Of a stretch of DNA of 64,000 nucleotides, positions 12,041 to 24,800 are shown in pieces. Below the pieces are notes generated by a model that did not search any database, was not told the origin of the DNA, and was given only the letters and a program-made list of their open reading frames with translations. The stretch comes from Juglans regia (lineage: Eukaryota; Streptophyta; Magnoliopsida; Fagales; Juglandaceae), in the NCBI RefSeq assembly GCF_001411555.2, contig NC_049901.1, forward strand, positions 15,601,190 to 15,665,189. Reading direction: 5' to 3'. Position numbers and translations under genes: made by a program. Position 1 is the stretch's first letter, and each line of letters begins with the position of its first letter.

Positions 12041-12882
12041 AACTTATAAAAGAGAAATGTAGTTTCTTTTTTATCTCACATTTTATCATGTTTAATCATA
12101 GTAAGTTTATATTTTGATTTATTAAATAGACAATTATTTAAAATTATTGCATTAATGAATATAACTAAAAATAGTAAAATTTAAAAATAAAGAATATCGT
12201 TGTTCCTGAAAAGAATAAAGATGTTAAAAAGTTAAATCTATATATATATAAATGATATATCTCATCAAAACACATTATGATTTTTATTATTTGCTTTTCA
12301 TAATTCCATCATTTCTCTTTCAAAAATTTTTTAATAGGTAAAACTCTTTATGAAAAAAATTATATAGATGGATACTATTCGAAATCTATCATTATATTTG
12401 TATTCATATTTATTTCTTGACTTGCATATTTTTTTAGGGAAAAAAACATATTTTTGTCTTTTTTTCTTTAAATAATTTAGTTAGGGTGAATATATATATA
12501 TATATAATGTTGAAATGAATAGTTTAAGCATGCAAGAAATTAATATCAATGTCCTACTTTTTAATATAAATAAAAATAAAAATTCAATCTCCCGGGATCT
12601 CTAGTTCCAACTTCTCTACCTGCTGGACTGTGTCCTTACCTTCCTAGCGTTTGCGTCGAGTCGAGTCCTTGACCCGCACAGGCTCAATAGGAATAGGGAC
12701 ACAGGTCACAATAACTCACCCCCTGAACACGTAACGCAAGCAAGCAGGCAGGTCGGGTTGCATTTCCCTCTGTTAGCTCTACAACTCGCATCGATCGATC
12801 GCTCCCTCGGATTTGCCTTCCTTTTACTTTGCATATCCTCTCTCTTCGAGTATCGGAGGCGGAGAGGAAGTTGTAGGGAGAG
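12041..12882 (+). promoter_or_regulatory. Upstream region and likely 5' UTR of the LMBD2-like gene
   Basis: The A/T-rich flank changes sharply at about 12590 to a GC-richer, pyrimidine-rich stretch that leads to the ATG at 12883. This is the usual look of a core promoter/5' UTR of a plant housekeeping gene. A (TA)n run lies at 12491-12507. No convincing TATA box was found at the expected distance, and the transcription start was not determined. Confidence 0.4.
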
Positions 12883-15800
12883 ATGTGGGTGTTCTATCTG
12901 ATCTCGCTGCCTCTGACGGTGGGCATGGTGATTTTCACGCTCAGGTACTTCGCCGGCCCTGAGGTCCCTCGTTATGTGCTGCTCACCGTCGGATACACCT
13001 GGTTTTGCTCCCTCTCTGTCATCATCCTCGTCCCCGCAGACATCTGGACGGTACATTTCTTCCATCCTCGTATTTTTTTCTGCTCATTTCACTCCGCACT
13101 TGTCAAATAGATACCGTGATTAGACGCAGAGGAAGCGGAATTCCTCTGTCTGTATTATTTTAATCGAATATTGTGGTTGGTTTGTTGTGGCTTTTGTTTT
13201 TGTTTCCTTATGTTTTCTGTAATTAGGGTTCATTTTAGTTATGATCTAGCTTTCTGTGATTTAGGGTTCAATTTTTGCTTATACTGGATTTGGTGATGTG
13301 CGGTTAATCTTAGGGAAGCTAGGCTTGTTTTGTTTGAGCTTGCTATTTTTAGGAGTATCGATTGAGGCATTTATTGAGAGTCATATTGATCATGCATTGA
13401 TCGACTTTGTTTCCTTAATGTTGTGATTATTACGTGTACAGACCATGCTTCATAGCCAGAATGGAGGAATTTCTTTCTTTTGGAGCTGGTCATACTGGGG
13501 TACATTCTTGCTTACTTGGTATGCCAAACGTAAACACATGATACTTTCTTTTATGTACTTGGTCATTATGCTGAAAATCGTGGGTTTCCACTTTAAGATG
13601 TTCGGTCATTCAATTCTTCTGAGCTTTATTGTTGTGTTATGTAATAGTCAATTTACTCTTGAGTTTGGTAATCAATGGCATCTATCGGGAAACAATTTTT
13701 TCCACGGGATTCCTTATTCTATCAGGTATTAAGGCAAAACAAGTCATAACTAGGTACAGTTGATCTAGCTCCGTGGAATGAATTTATTTTTTCCATCTTT
13801 ATGAACCTGGTAGACTTTTTCTTAATAGCATTACTGAATTGCCTGTTCAATGATTTTCACTATATAGTTCCATCTCATGCACTACTATTTCCATCTCCTT
13901 GACAAAGTTTTAACCTCCTAAAGCAATGTGTATATCACATTGAAAGTGGGAACTATTACCGAGCATGTCCACACATGTGAAGGAGGCCATATTTGTCTTT
14001 AATGTGTTTTCAAAGATGGATATGGTATCAGAGTTTTAGTTGGGCATTATATGATCACTTCCCATTTAGCCAAAAACAAATTAGCCAAAACAAAAATCAT
14101 TACTTGCCCATTTTTTATACTTTTGACTGCATAAGATGGTATAATTCATTTCATAGCTGCTTCTAAATATCTGTGGTGGCCTTTATTCAGGGCTGTGGTG
14201 CCCCTTCTACAGTCAAGAGATTCACGTTTCCTCATAAATTAAGTTATTTTATCTCTAAACAGGGCTGTGGTGCCCCTTATTCAGGGTTTTGAAGATGCTG
14301 GGGACTTCACCGTGAAAGAAAGATTGAAGACCAGCCTACATGTTAACTTCGTCTTTTATTTAGTGGTGGGATCTATAGGCCTCTTCGGACTTATTCTCAT
14401 AATTATGATGCATAAGAACTGGTTTGTTTCGTACTCTCTTAGAGCTCATGTGTCTTTTATTTGTGTTTTAGTTTCTTTTCATACTATCTTTTGTTTGTCT
14501 TGGAGGTGGCCAGGACTTTAGCAATTCATTAATCTGAATTCTTTTATTAACTTCAATGGTTCCACATCTTTTTGAATTATCTATATATATATATATATAT
14601 ATATATAAACTTATTGTTTGGTATTGTTTTGAGCTCTGCCATATGAATGTTTCATTTACAGATGTGGTTATGAGTTGTGGATTTAACACTGTAGATATAT
14701 GTATGTGGAAAATTCTTTAAAAAGAGAAAGCCATTAAAGAACATAAATTTGCCGTGTCAGTTGATGGATTTTACATACTATGATATGTGCAGCTGGAAAA
14801 TTCTTCAAAATGGTTCATAGATAGAAAGGGCTTAAAATTCAAAGTCTCTGTTTTATTTTGGGTGGAGAGGTAGTTCTTCAAATTATCTTGCTTTCATTGG
14901 ATTTATCCTAACAGAAGCTATATTTATGGTATGTAAAATATTGTGGCGAACTTATTATCCAGTACTTATAAGGAGTTCAACACCTTAAAATTTATTGAGT
15001 GTTTATTTCGGGTCTAGAAATTTGGAAATCGATTTTCGACTTTGCAGATAGGAGCCATTCACTTTTATGTAATGTAGAGGTTTAGTGCCACTCTAATGGT
15101 ATAGGTTTTTGTTTTTCTTTTCTAATTTGCCGCTATGTTTGGCTTCTGTTATTGTTACAATACTTCTTAGTGGTCAATAGTAGCCAATACAAAAAACAAT
15201 ACTTCTTAGTGGTCTTATATACATCCTCTTGCCTCTTTAGGATAACAGTGTAGTTGTGTACCAATGTAGTTGGGCCTAAATACATAAAGCCAAAAAAAAA
15301 AAAGGACTTGGCAAATGAGGCAAACTAATTGTTTGAACAGTCACTAAATACGAGGATGGTCAATAAGCCATTTTTTTTTCCCAATTAATTGTTTACATGC
15401 AAAAAAATAAACTAGCCAGTTAGCACGGTTACTGTTTCCTTTCTCACTGGAAAATAAATTTCGTTGGTTCTCAGTAGGCTAGTTGGGCTATGTTCTCATT
15501 TCTTGCTTAATACCCTTGTAACAGGAGTGGAGGTATTTTGGGTTTGGCAATGGCCTGCTCAAATACATTTGGACTCGTTACAGGTGCATTTCTGCTTGGT
15601 TTTGGTTTGGTTGAAATTCCCAAAAGCATTTGGAGAAATGCAAACTGGACCACACGTCAGAAAGTTCTATCTCATAAGATTGCCAAAATGGCTGTTAAAC
15701 TTGATGATGCTCATCAAGAACTTTCAAATGTTATTGTAGTAAGTCTCTTTACTTCTCTCTTTACCCATTTCTTCCCATTAGAACACAATAGTAACCTTTT

Positions 15801-18800
15801 GTATTGCTCCCAATTCTTGTAAATCATGAAAAAGGTGCAGCTGTTACTATTTTCGTGACCACTTGTCTTAATGATACGAATAATCCACATAATTTTTGCA
15901 TTCATGTGTATTTAAAAATGTTGTATTCGTGTTTTTTATCTTTGACCTGTAGACAAAGTCTCAAAATCTGCAGTTTGCCTAGGATTTCTTAGCTTTTGAT
16001 TATACCTTGGTTTATATATAACCCTAAGCCCATACTTAAAGTGGGAACATGTTAAGAAAATCTCTTAATCAGGGTTTCTGTAAGATTCAAGAGTTTGGGC
16101 AATACGCATTTATCCTACAGGTTTGAAGCAAACAATTATTTGAAGTGAAATTGCGAGACCATTAGGCTGTGGTGTTTGATGTTTTGTTCTTCATTATCCA
16201 TGAAGGGCTTATTGTCCCTTGATCATTGTATGATAGTGATTTAAGAACTATTTGGCAGCAGCTGCATTGTACCGTCTTTTCAAAGAAGAAAAAGACATCT
16301 GGATTTGGTTATAGGCTCTACCAATGATGGAAAACTTTCATATGCACTGAGTGTGAATTTTTTTCACCTAAGGATTATATGCATTTAATTTTTTTTTCTT
16401 GCTTTGGTTTTTAAATTTATGTGTTGATTTCATAGGTTGCTCAAGCAACATCCAATCAAATGTCAAAGCGGGACCCTTTGAGACCCTACATGAATGTTAT
16501 TGACAATATGTTAACTCAAATGGTATATTCTTCTTCTTCTTCTTCTTCTTCTTCTTTCTTTCTTTGGATTTGTTTTCATTTTTATTTTTCTCTCCTTTAT
16601 GTTTTTGAAATCTTCACTTGGATTAACGGAGCTTTCTTTGTAATATTTTGAATCTTATCTTCCAACTTCTAGTTTACACAAGATCCATCCTTCAAACCAC
16701 AAGGAGGTCGATTGGGGGAAAATGATATGGACTATGATACAGATGAGAAATCAATGGCAACACTTAGGCGCCATCTTCGACGAGCTCGAGAGGAGTACTA
16801 CCGCTACAAAAGGTAAACTGATTTATTCATTGAAATTTCACATAGGTTTCTGCAATGAGTAATGTTACAAACACAATCTTGTTGACAACTATTTGTAAAA
16901 TGAAAGGCGGTTATGCAAAATTTTGAATTCAAATAAGATGGGAAACTCAAAATTCAGAAAAAATAATACTTTTATGAAATGATGTTGTCACATTGGCCGG
17001 TTGTAAAATAGTCTTGCAATTAAGAAATTTTGTATGTTTTCTTTGCATGCCTTGACCAAAAAGAGATTTTTTTTTTTCCAACTATTCAACATTTTTTATC
17101 TTCTCAACTCCTATGGATACGCTTTTACTCTATTTTAGCTATGACAGATCTGGATTATCTGTTAAAGGAAGAACCGCTTGTTTTCTCCCCTATTCCATTT
17201 ATGTGTGCAGATGATATAGGCTCGTTTGCCACAATATGAAACTTCTTTTCTCGTATTAGGTAGGAGAAACCGTGGAAGGGGGAGATTTTTCTGCAGCAGT
17301 CGCCTTGGCTGCAGGGAATGGGGCACTCAAGTTTGGGATAATATCCCTGTAAAGGGTGTTCCGTATTACTTGAGGCCTAACATCCTTGCTGTTAGATTGT
17401 TAACTGTTGCGATTCTTCCTTCTGTATTTTTCAAGGGATTTTAATGCCTTTTTTTAAAGTAGCCTAAATATTGAATGATTCTATATTAAGTTTGCTAAAG
17501 TTGGCCAATACTAACGAATATGTTCATATTATAAATGTTGTTTGTTACTCCTAAATGAAAGCTTAACTGAATGAAAGAGGTTCTCTGTGTTTCTTTGGCA
17601 ATTATAGTTAGGTAGGAATAGCTATATTTTTCGAGAGGCTGGTTCATGCACCATAGAATTTCAGGGCAGCAGTTTTGCATCTGATTTTTTTATTTTTATT
17701 TAGTTGAGCTTTTAATTTCTACCATCAAAGATGGGGAATAAGATCAAAATGGAAGCCATTTAGTGTAGAACATAGAGTTCTTTTGGCCATTTTGTTTCCA
17801 AAAGAATTAGATTTACAAGTGAATTGACAGTGACACCCCATGTTTTGTACTAAATGGCTCCTCTTTAATTCACTTGGAGAGGATCCTTGTCCCAAATGTG
17901 GTCCTCTTCTATACATTTCTAATGTACTTCTTTTGAATCTGCTTGCAATTCTCTAGTGAATTTACTTTTTGAAAAAACCCTCATTCTTCAAGCAATATTC
18001 TGCACCTGCACTTTTTCTCTGGGAGTGCGTGATAGCTCTCCTTTGGCTGTGTATAATTTAGAGTTTTGGTTCTACTGAATCTAATTTACCATATTGTTTC
18101 AGTGAATATATGACATATGTCATGGAGGCCCTTGAACTGGAGGATATAGTAAAAAATTACGAACGCCGTACTTCAACTGGATGGTTTGTTTATGATTACT
18201 CTTTACTCTTTTGCTTATTGAGTCTGTTTCAATATATGTTTCAGGTTGTTTATTCATGACCTTAGACATTTATATCCATTGTTTCAGGAAGTATATTTCA
18301 AGCCTTAGACCTGCTAAAGCTGGCAAAATAGGGCCCCTCATTGATACAATTGGTAAACTTAATATCCACCAATTGGTTTGTTAAATTTTATTAACCGGTG
18401 TGAACTCAGGTTGTTTTGTTTACTTTTCTTAGTTTTGTTTTTTTAACGGAGGACTTGTCTATTGAGTCATAAGTTTTTCCCCAAGAGAGAAAATAATGTT
18501 ACAAGAAAAATGCATGGATCTGTGTAGCATGCATGCGCGAGCATGTGTGCACACATGTATTTTTTCTTGTCGTCTTTTTTTTTTTTTTTTTAATATTATC
18601 AGCACCGGGTGTTCGGGAACAGCATCTCGACTAATCCCGGAGCATAGGCCCTCGGAAATTTTCTCATCTTCTTGTCCTCTCATAGCTCTGCTCTTGGCAT
18701 ATTTGGCCTTGTTGAGTAGAGCTGTAGAATTTGCTTCTTTATTCTATTATTTATGCCTTATTTTAACTATGAATTGAAATGACTCTAAAATTTAGTTAGT

Positions 18801-21800
18801 AGCTTATTATCTGGTATAAATAATTTGATTGAAGGTTTTGCATTGTAGTCTTTACAACAAACAGTGGTTCCTTTTGCAGAATTTTGTTGGCGATGCATCC
18901 TCAGAAAGCAACTTAAGAAACTCTTAGCTATCTTACTTGGTATCATGTCAGCTGCGATTCTATTAGCAGAGGCAACTTTACTGACAAGTGACATTGATCT
19001 ATCTCTTTTCTCATTCCTTATAAATTCTGTTCGAAAGCAAGAAGTACTTGTGCAGGTATAATGTACTAAAAGATTCAAGTTTTTGTAATTATCTGGACAT
19101 TGCATTTGGCCTGCATTGGAGAATAGTTCTTTTTTTCATCTTGTAAAAGTGAATATCTCTAGTCCTGCTTTCATTATAGACTCTCAATATCGAATTGCCT
19201 TAATGGCAACTGGCTGATGTTACATACGTGTTGATCAGATCTGTTTAGATCTATACACATTTAGGCTTACTATGCTGGCTTATATGTTCATTGGAAGCAC
19301 TTGCTTGCAGTTTTTTGAGTTGAATGTTTATTACCAGAAATAGAATGACTATACATGCAAATCACACTCAAAATGAATGCACATAAGGAATTACTAATTC
19401 CAGTTCACATGAGATGCTTTTCATTGCCTCCCATTTCATACATGGACTGAAGATTATTGAACTATCATGAGTTAATTTTGGTATCGAAGATTTAAATATA
19501 TTCTTCAGAGGAAAAAAGGAACGGTTTCATGCTCTTTTTCTTGATTATGGTATTTCAAATCACTATGATGCTGCAGATGATTGCTGCAACTATTTTACAT
19601 TTATGCATTTTTTATATTTCTACTGGATAGTAATCTACATCTGCTATAAGATGTTTCACTTAGGTACTTTAATTTCTGTTAAAACTTAGGTACTTTAATT
19701 TCTGTTAAAACTTAGGTACTTTAATTTCTATATGAATGTACTATGAGAAGTGCTAGGTGCCATTGCAGTCTGCATTTATTTTGCATTCTCCATTCTGAAT
19801 GCAAAATCTTGGTAATCCTGAAAGTTACTTCTTGCTTGCTCATTTACTGATAAAAAAATGTTACTTCTTGCTTGCTCAACCCGTGGGGAGTGATAAGCAA
19901 CCAAGGGATCTAGCAAGGTTTGATGGGCCTCAGGTAGAAGGTTCGTCATACGACCTTGGAAGGGCTGGTGGCCCAAAGATACTAAGGGCCCCACGGTCTG
20001 GGCTGCTTCAGCCCATGGAAGGAAATAAAGGGAAGTCCACAGTGGGTGTTCAACCCGTGTGGAGAATGAGAGGTGAGGACGTGGCTCAGCCTTCCACTAG
20101 CAGGAGGCTCCTGACCTTGCCGGCAAAGGTCTCGATAGACAAGACCATAGCCACATAATTGTCGACAATGGCTCAGACGACGGACTTGATAGAGAGAGAG
20201 GTGTTGGCGGAAGAGCTCGAAACGGATATTGACGCTGTTGCACCATCAGATGTCGGATACTGGCCCAACCAAGCCAGACAAGGCCGATAGACAGCAACGG
20301 CGAGCCTCCTCTCGAGACCCAGGTGGTTCCCTTGCCAGGGAAGGTGTCGCAGCATCTAGAAGTGGCCAGTACATTTTTTTTGAAGCAAAGAACACCTGAG
20401 GTTTCAGAGGGGCTTTCTCAGATGTTAGTGCCTATAACAGACCCCCTCTGAGTGGGGCAGTAGGTCCAACTGTGTTGAGGAAGAAATGGGGGTGCCGTTG
20501 CAGTCACAATGGACACACAGGGACGTTATAGACATGGTTGAGGAGCCAGTACCCCAGAGCTACTTTCTGCCAGGTCAGTATAGCGTCTCTGATTGGGTTT
20601 TACACAAGGCAAAAGAAATACAACATTGTGTGGGAATTGAATGCAAGGGTTTTGAAGAACAATATGGCTTTGCTCACAGCCATTGAAGATGAGCATGTTT
20701 AGCAAAAGAAATTAGGGTCTAAGAAACCGAGGGAGCTCAAGAGACTAACTTGGTCTGTAAATTATGAAGGCAGCTCAAGCAGAGAAAGAACCAAAGGGAA
20801 GGGAATAGCATTGTCTTTATGAAGCCCAAAATTATTTCATGGAATGTTCGAGGGCTCAACGAGGCTAATAAGCGTCTTCAGGTGAAAAACTTACTTCGTG
20901 AGTGGAAGGCAGACATTGTGCATTTACAAGAGACTAAGCTAAGATTTATTACAAGAAAGATTGTTCAAAGTTTATGGAGTTGTACCTATGTGGATTGGGC
21001 TTACTTCGTATCTAATGGGGCTTCGGGAGGTATATTAATTATGTGGGATAGAAGAGTGGTAGAGTAAATGGAGGATTCATTGGGCAATACTCAGTGGCTT
21101 GTTACTTCAAGAATGTGGTGGAAAATTTTTTGTGGGCGTTTGCTGGCATCTATGGGCTGAACCTAGATAGTAATAGAAGACTTCTATGGGAGGACATAGC
21201 GGGAGTTCAAAGTTGGTGGGACCCACCATGGTGCATAGGTGATGGTTTTAATGTTATAAGGTTCCCAAGTGAACGATCAGGAGAAAGTAGGATGCAACCT
21301 GCAATGATTGAATTTTCGGAGTACATTCTCAACTTGGAATTGGTGGATCTCATTGGCAGAGCATATACGTGGTCAAATCAACATACGTGGTCCAAACTGG
21401 ATAGATTTTTAGTCTTGTCAGAGTGGGAAAGCCACTATCTGGGTCTATGCCAAAAGAGGCTTCCTCGCATTTGTTCATACCACTTTCCTATCTTGTTGGA
21501 TTGTGGTGGGATTCAAGGAGGGCGTTGGTATTTTAAATTCGAAAATATGTGGCTGAAAACTAAAGGCTTTGTGGACAGGGTTAGGCAATGGTGGTCCTCA
21601 TATCAGATACATGGCACTCTTAGCTTCATTTTGGCAGGTAAATTGAAAGCATTGAAACAAGATTTAAAGCTATGGAATATTCAGTCCTTTGGTGACATAG
21701 GTAACTGGAAGAAGTCTATGTTGGGGGAGATACAAGAACTAGAAAGGATACAAGAGGGCCGGGTCCTTTCCTTGGAAGACTTATCTTAGAAGGCAGAATT

Positions 21801-24800
21801 AGTGTCAGAGTTAGAGGTTATATTATTGGAGGAGATCTCTTGGCACCAAAAATCCAAAGCATTGTGGTTGAAAGAAGGCGATCGAAGCACAAAGTTCTTC
21901 CATAGAGTGGCCAACTCATAGGAAAATTAATACCATTGAAATGCTAAATATAGACAGCGTGGATTGCACAGAGACTCCTGTGATTCGAGAGCATGTTGCT
22001 GATTTTTTTGAACACTCACTGAACAGGTGGGATGGCGGCCAAAGCTTGATGGACTTGCCTTTGAGTCCATTGAGCCACATAGTGTTCCATGATTGGAAAG
22101 GCCCTTTGAGGAGGTGGAGGTTCATGGGGTGGTAAGGAAAATGGTTAAAGATAAAGCACCTGGTTCTGATGGTTTCTCTTGGGATTCTTCCAAACATGTT
22201 GGGATGTGGTGAAAGAGGATTTAATAAGGGTGTTTCAGAATTTTTTTTCGGTAGGGAAATTTGAAAAAAACCTAAATGCGACTTTTATTGCACTTATTCC
22301 TAAGAAGCTTGGGCCAACAGAAGTGAAAGATTATCGACCTATTAGCCTGGTAAATGGGGTTTATAAAATCATATTCAAGGTGCTTGCAAATCGTCTAGGG
22401 GAGGTGTTGGGAAAGATTATTTCGAAACCCCAAAACAATTTTGTAAGGGGTAGGCAAATTTTGGATTCAGTTCTCATTGCCAATGAATGCCTCGATAGCC
22501 AAAGAAAATCCGGCAATAAGGGGATCTTATCTAAATTGGATATGGAGAAAGTTTATGATCATGTGAATTGAGACTTCTTAATTTACTTGCTTGGGAGATA
22601 TGGTTTTGGGGAGTGATGGTGTATCTCAACGATGAAGTTCTCAGTGTTAGTAAATGGCAGCCTAGTTGGCTTCTTCAACAGCTCGAGAGGTCTAAGACAA
22701 GGGGATCCTTTGTCTCCACTTTTATTTGTCATAGTTATGGAGGCGCTTAGTAGAATGATCTCGGCTTTGGTTAACAATGGTTTTGTGACTGGTTTCTTGG
22801 TTGGTGACCTCAATATGGGCACTCTTAACATTTCTCACCTATTGTTTGCAGATGATACATTGATTTTTTGTGAGGCAGAACAAAACCAGATGCGAGCTTT
22901 GAGGGCTCTCTTACTTTTTTTTGAAGCGACATCTGGTTTGAAAGTGAACCTCGACAAATCAGAGTTGGTGCCAATTGGTAATGTTTGCAATATCTGACAG
23001 TTGGCTAACATTCTTGGATGTTAGGTCTCCTCTCTTTCCATGAATTACTTGGTCTTCCGTTGGGGGCAGCATCATGGGCTAAATTGATTGGGATGCAGTG
23101 ATTGAGAAGATTGAACGTAGATTAGCTGGGTGGAAGAGATTGTACTTGTCGAAAGGTGGTCGGATCACCTTAATCAAAAGCACTCTGTCCAATTTACCAA
23201 CGTACTTTCTATCTCTATTCCCCATTCCAGTAAGTGTGGCGACTTGTATTGAAAAATTGCATCGTGATTTCCTTTGGACTGGTATAGGGGATGAATTCAA
23301 ATTCCACCTGGTCAAGTGGGATAAGGTATGCTCTCCAATTTCTTCTGGTGGGTTGGGAATTAGAAATATGAGGATCTTTAATAGGGCTTTACTTGGAAAA
23401 TGGTTGTGGAGATATATTATGGAACCAAAAATTATATGGAAGTCAGTAATAGACCTTAAATAGGGGGGGGGGGTTGGAGCACTAAGTAGGTGAGTGAGGC
23501 TAATGGAGTGGGAGTTTGGAAGCATATTAGACGAGGGTGAGGGCTTTTTACTCGTCACAATAGACTTATGTTGTGAGATGGTTCTAGAATTAAATTCTAG
23601 AGCAACCTATGGTGTGGGGACAACGCCTTTAAGGATTTATTCCCTTCAATTTTTAGGATTACTTGTGAAAAGGAAGTTTCAGTGGCTGATGTTATGGTGT
23701 TATCTGGGGATCAAGTCCAATGGAACGTGAACTTTAGGTAGGTTTGGATAGTGAGATGAGAATTTTTGGTTTTAGATGAAAGTTTAAACTATTATTTTTT
23801 AATATTATTATTGTTTTGAGATTTGAAAAAGTTAAATTGAGATTTGAAAAAGTTGAACTGTTTATTATATTTTGTGTGAGAATTTAAAAAAATTATAATA
23901 ATAAGATGAGATGAGAATTTTATATCTCATCTCACTTGCCAAACCTGCTCTAATAGGGCTGCCCAAGATTGGGAAATTGGTAGTTTTGAGTCTTTTATTC
24001 TCCATGAGACCGAACATTCAAGGAGTTGACAGGTTGTGGTGGATACCATTAGGTAAAGGCATGTTCTCGGTTCGTTCTTCTTATAAATCTCTCACGCAAT
24101 CGCAAGACAACCAATTCCCATGGAAGAAGATTTGGCATAATAGGGCGCCTTCTAAAGCGGCATTTTTTGTTTGGTCAGCTTCATTGGGTAAGATTTTGAC
24201 AATGGACAACTTACGGAAACGGGGAGTGATCATAGTAGACTGGTGCTGCATGTGTAAGAAAAGTGGTGAGACTGGATCATCTCCTACTGCAAGGGGTGTC
24301 AAATCTTGTTAACTTCTTGTGTTCATGTCGTGTCAAGACATGTACATTATACTTAATGGGTCAACCTGAACATGACCCGTTAAGAATTTCGTGTGTCAAC
24401 ATCTCAAAACCCAACACGACCCATTAAGATAACGGGTTGACACGACACGACACGACCCGACCCGTTTATGTTTTCAACCCATTTGATCTGATTGATTTTA
24501 TATAAATATTAAAATATAAACAATATCTATAAAAAATAAAAAACTAATTGCAAGTCCAAAATTACAATCCAAACAATAAAAATACTGACATTAAAATCTC
24601 AACAGTACCAAATATGATAAACACACAATTACACAAATATGATACACATTGTAAAATATTAATGTTACAAGGGTCACTGGTTAAGGGGGAGCGGCGTGAG
24701 ACTTGGTCACTTGAGTAGTTGAGAAGTTGAGATTTGAGAAAACTGAGGGACTCGAGGGCCGTAGGGTTATTGGGTAAGGGTTTTTTGAATTTTTTCAATT

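Noticed and set aside
23079..23558. 159-codon open frame on the - strand
   Set aside because: It is antisense to the LINE post-RT region on +, whose translation has recognised motifs.
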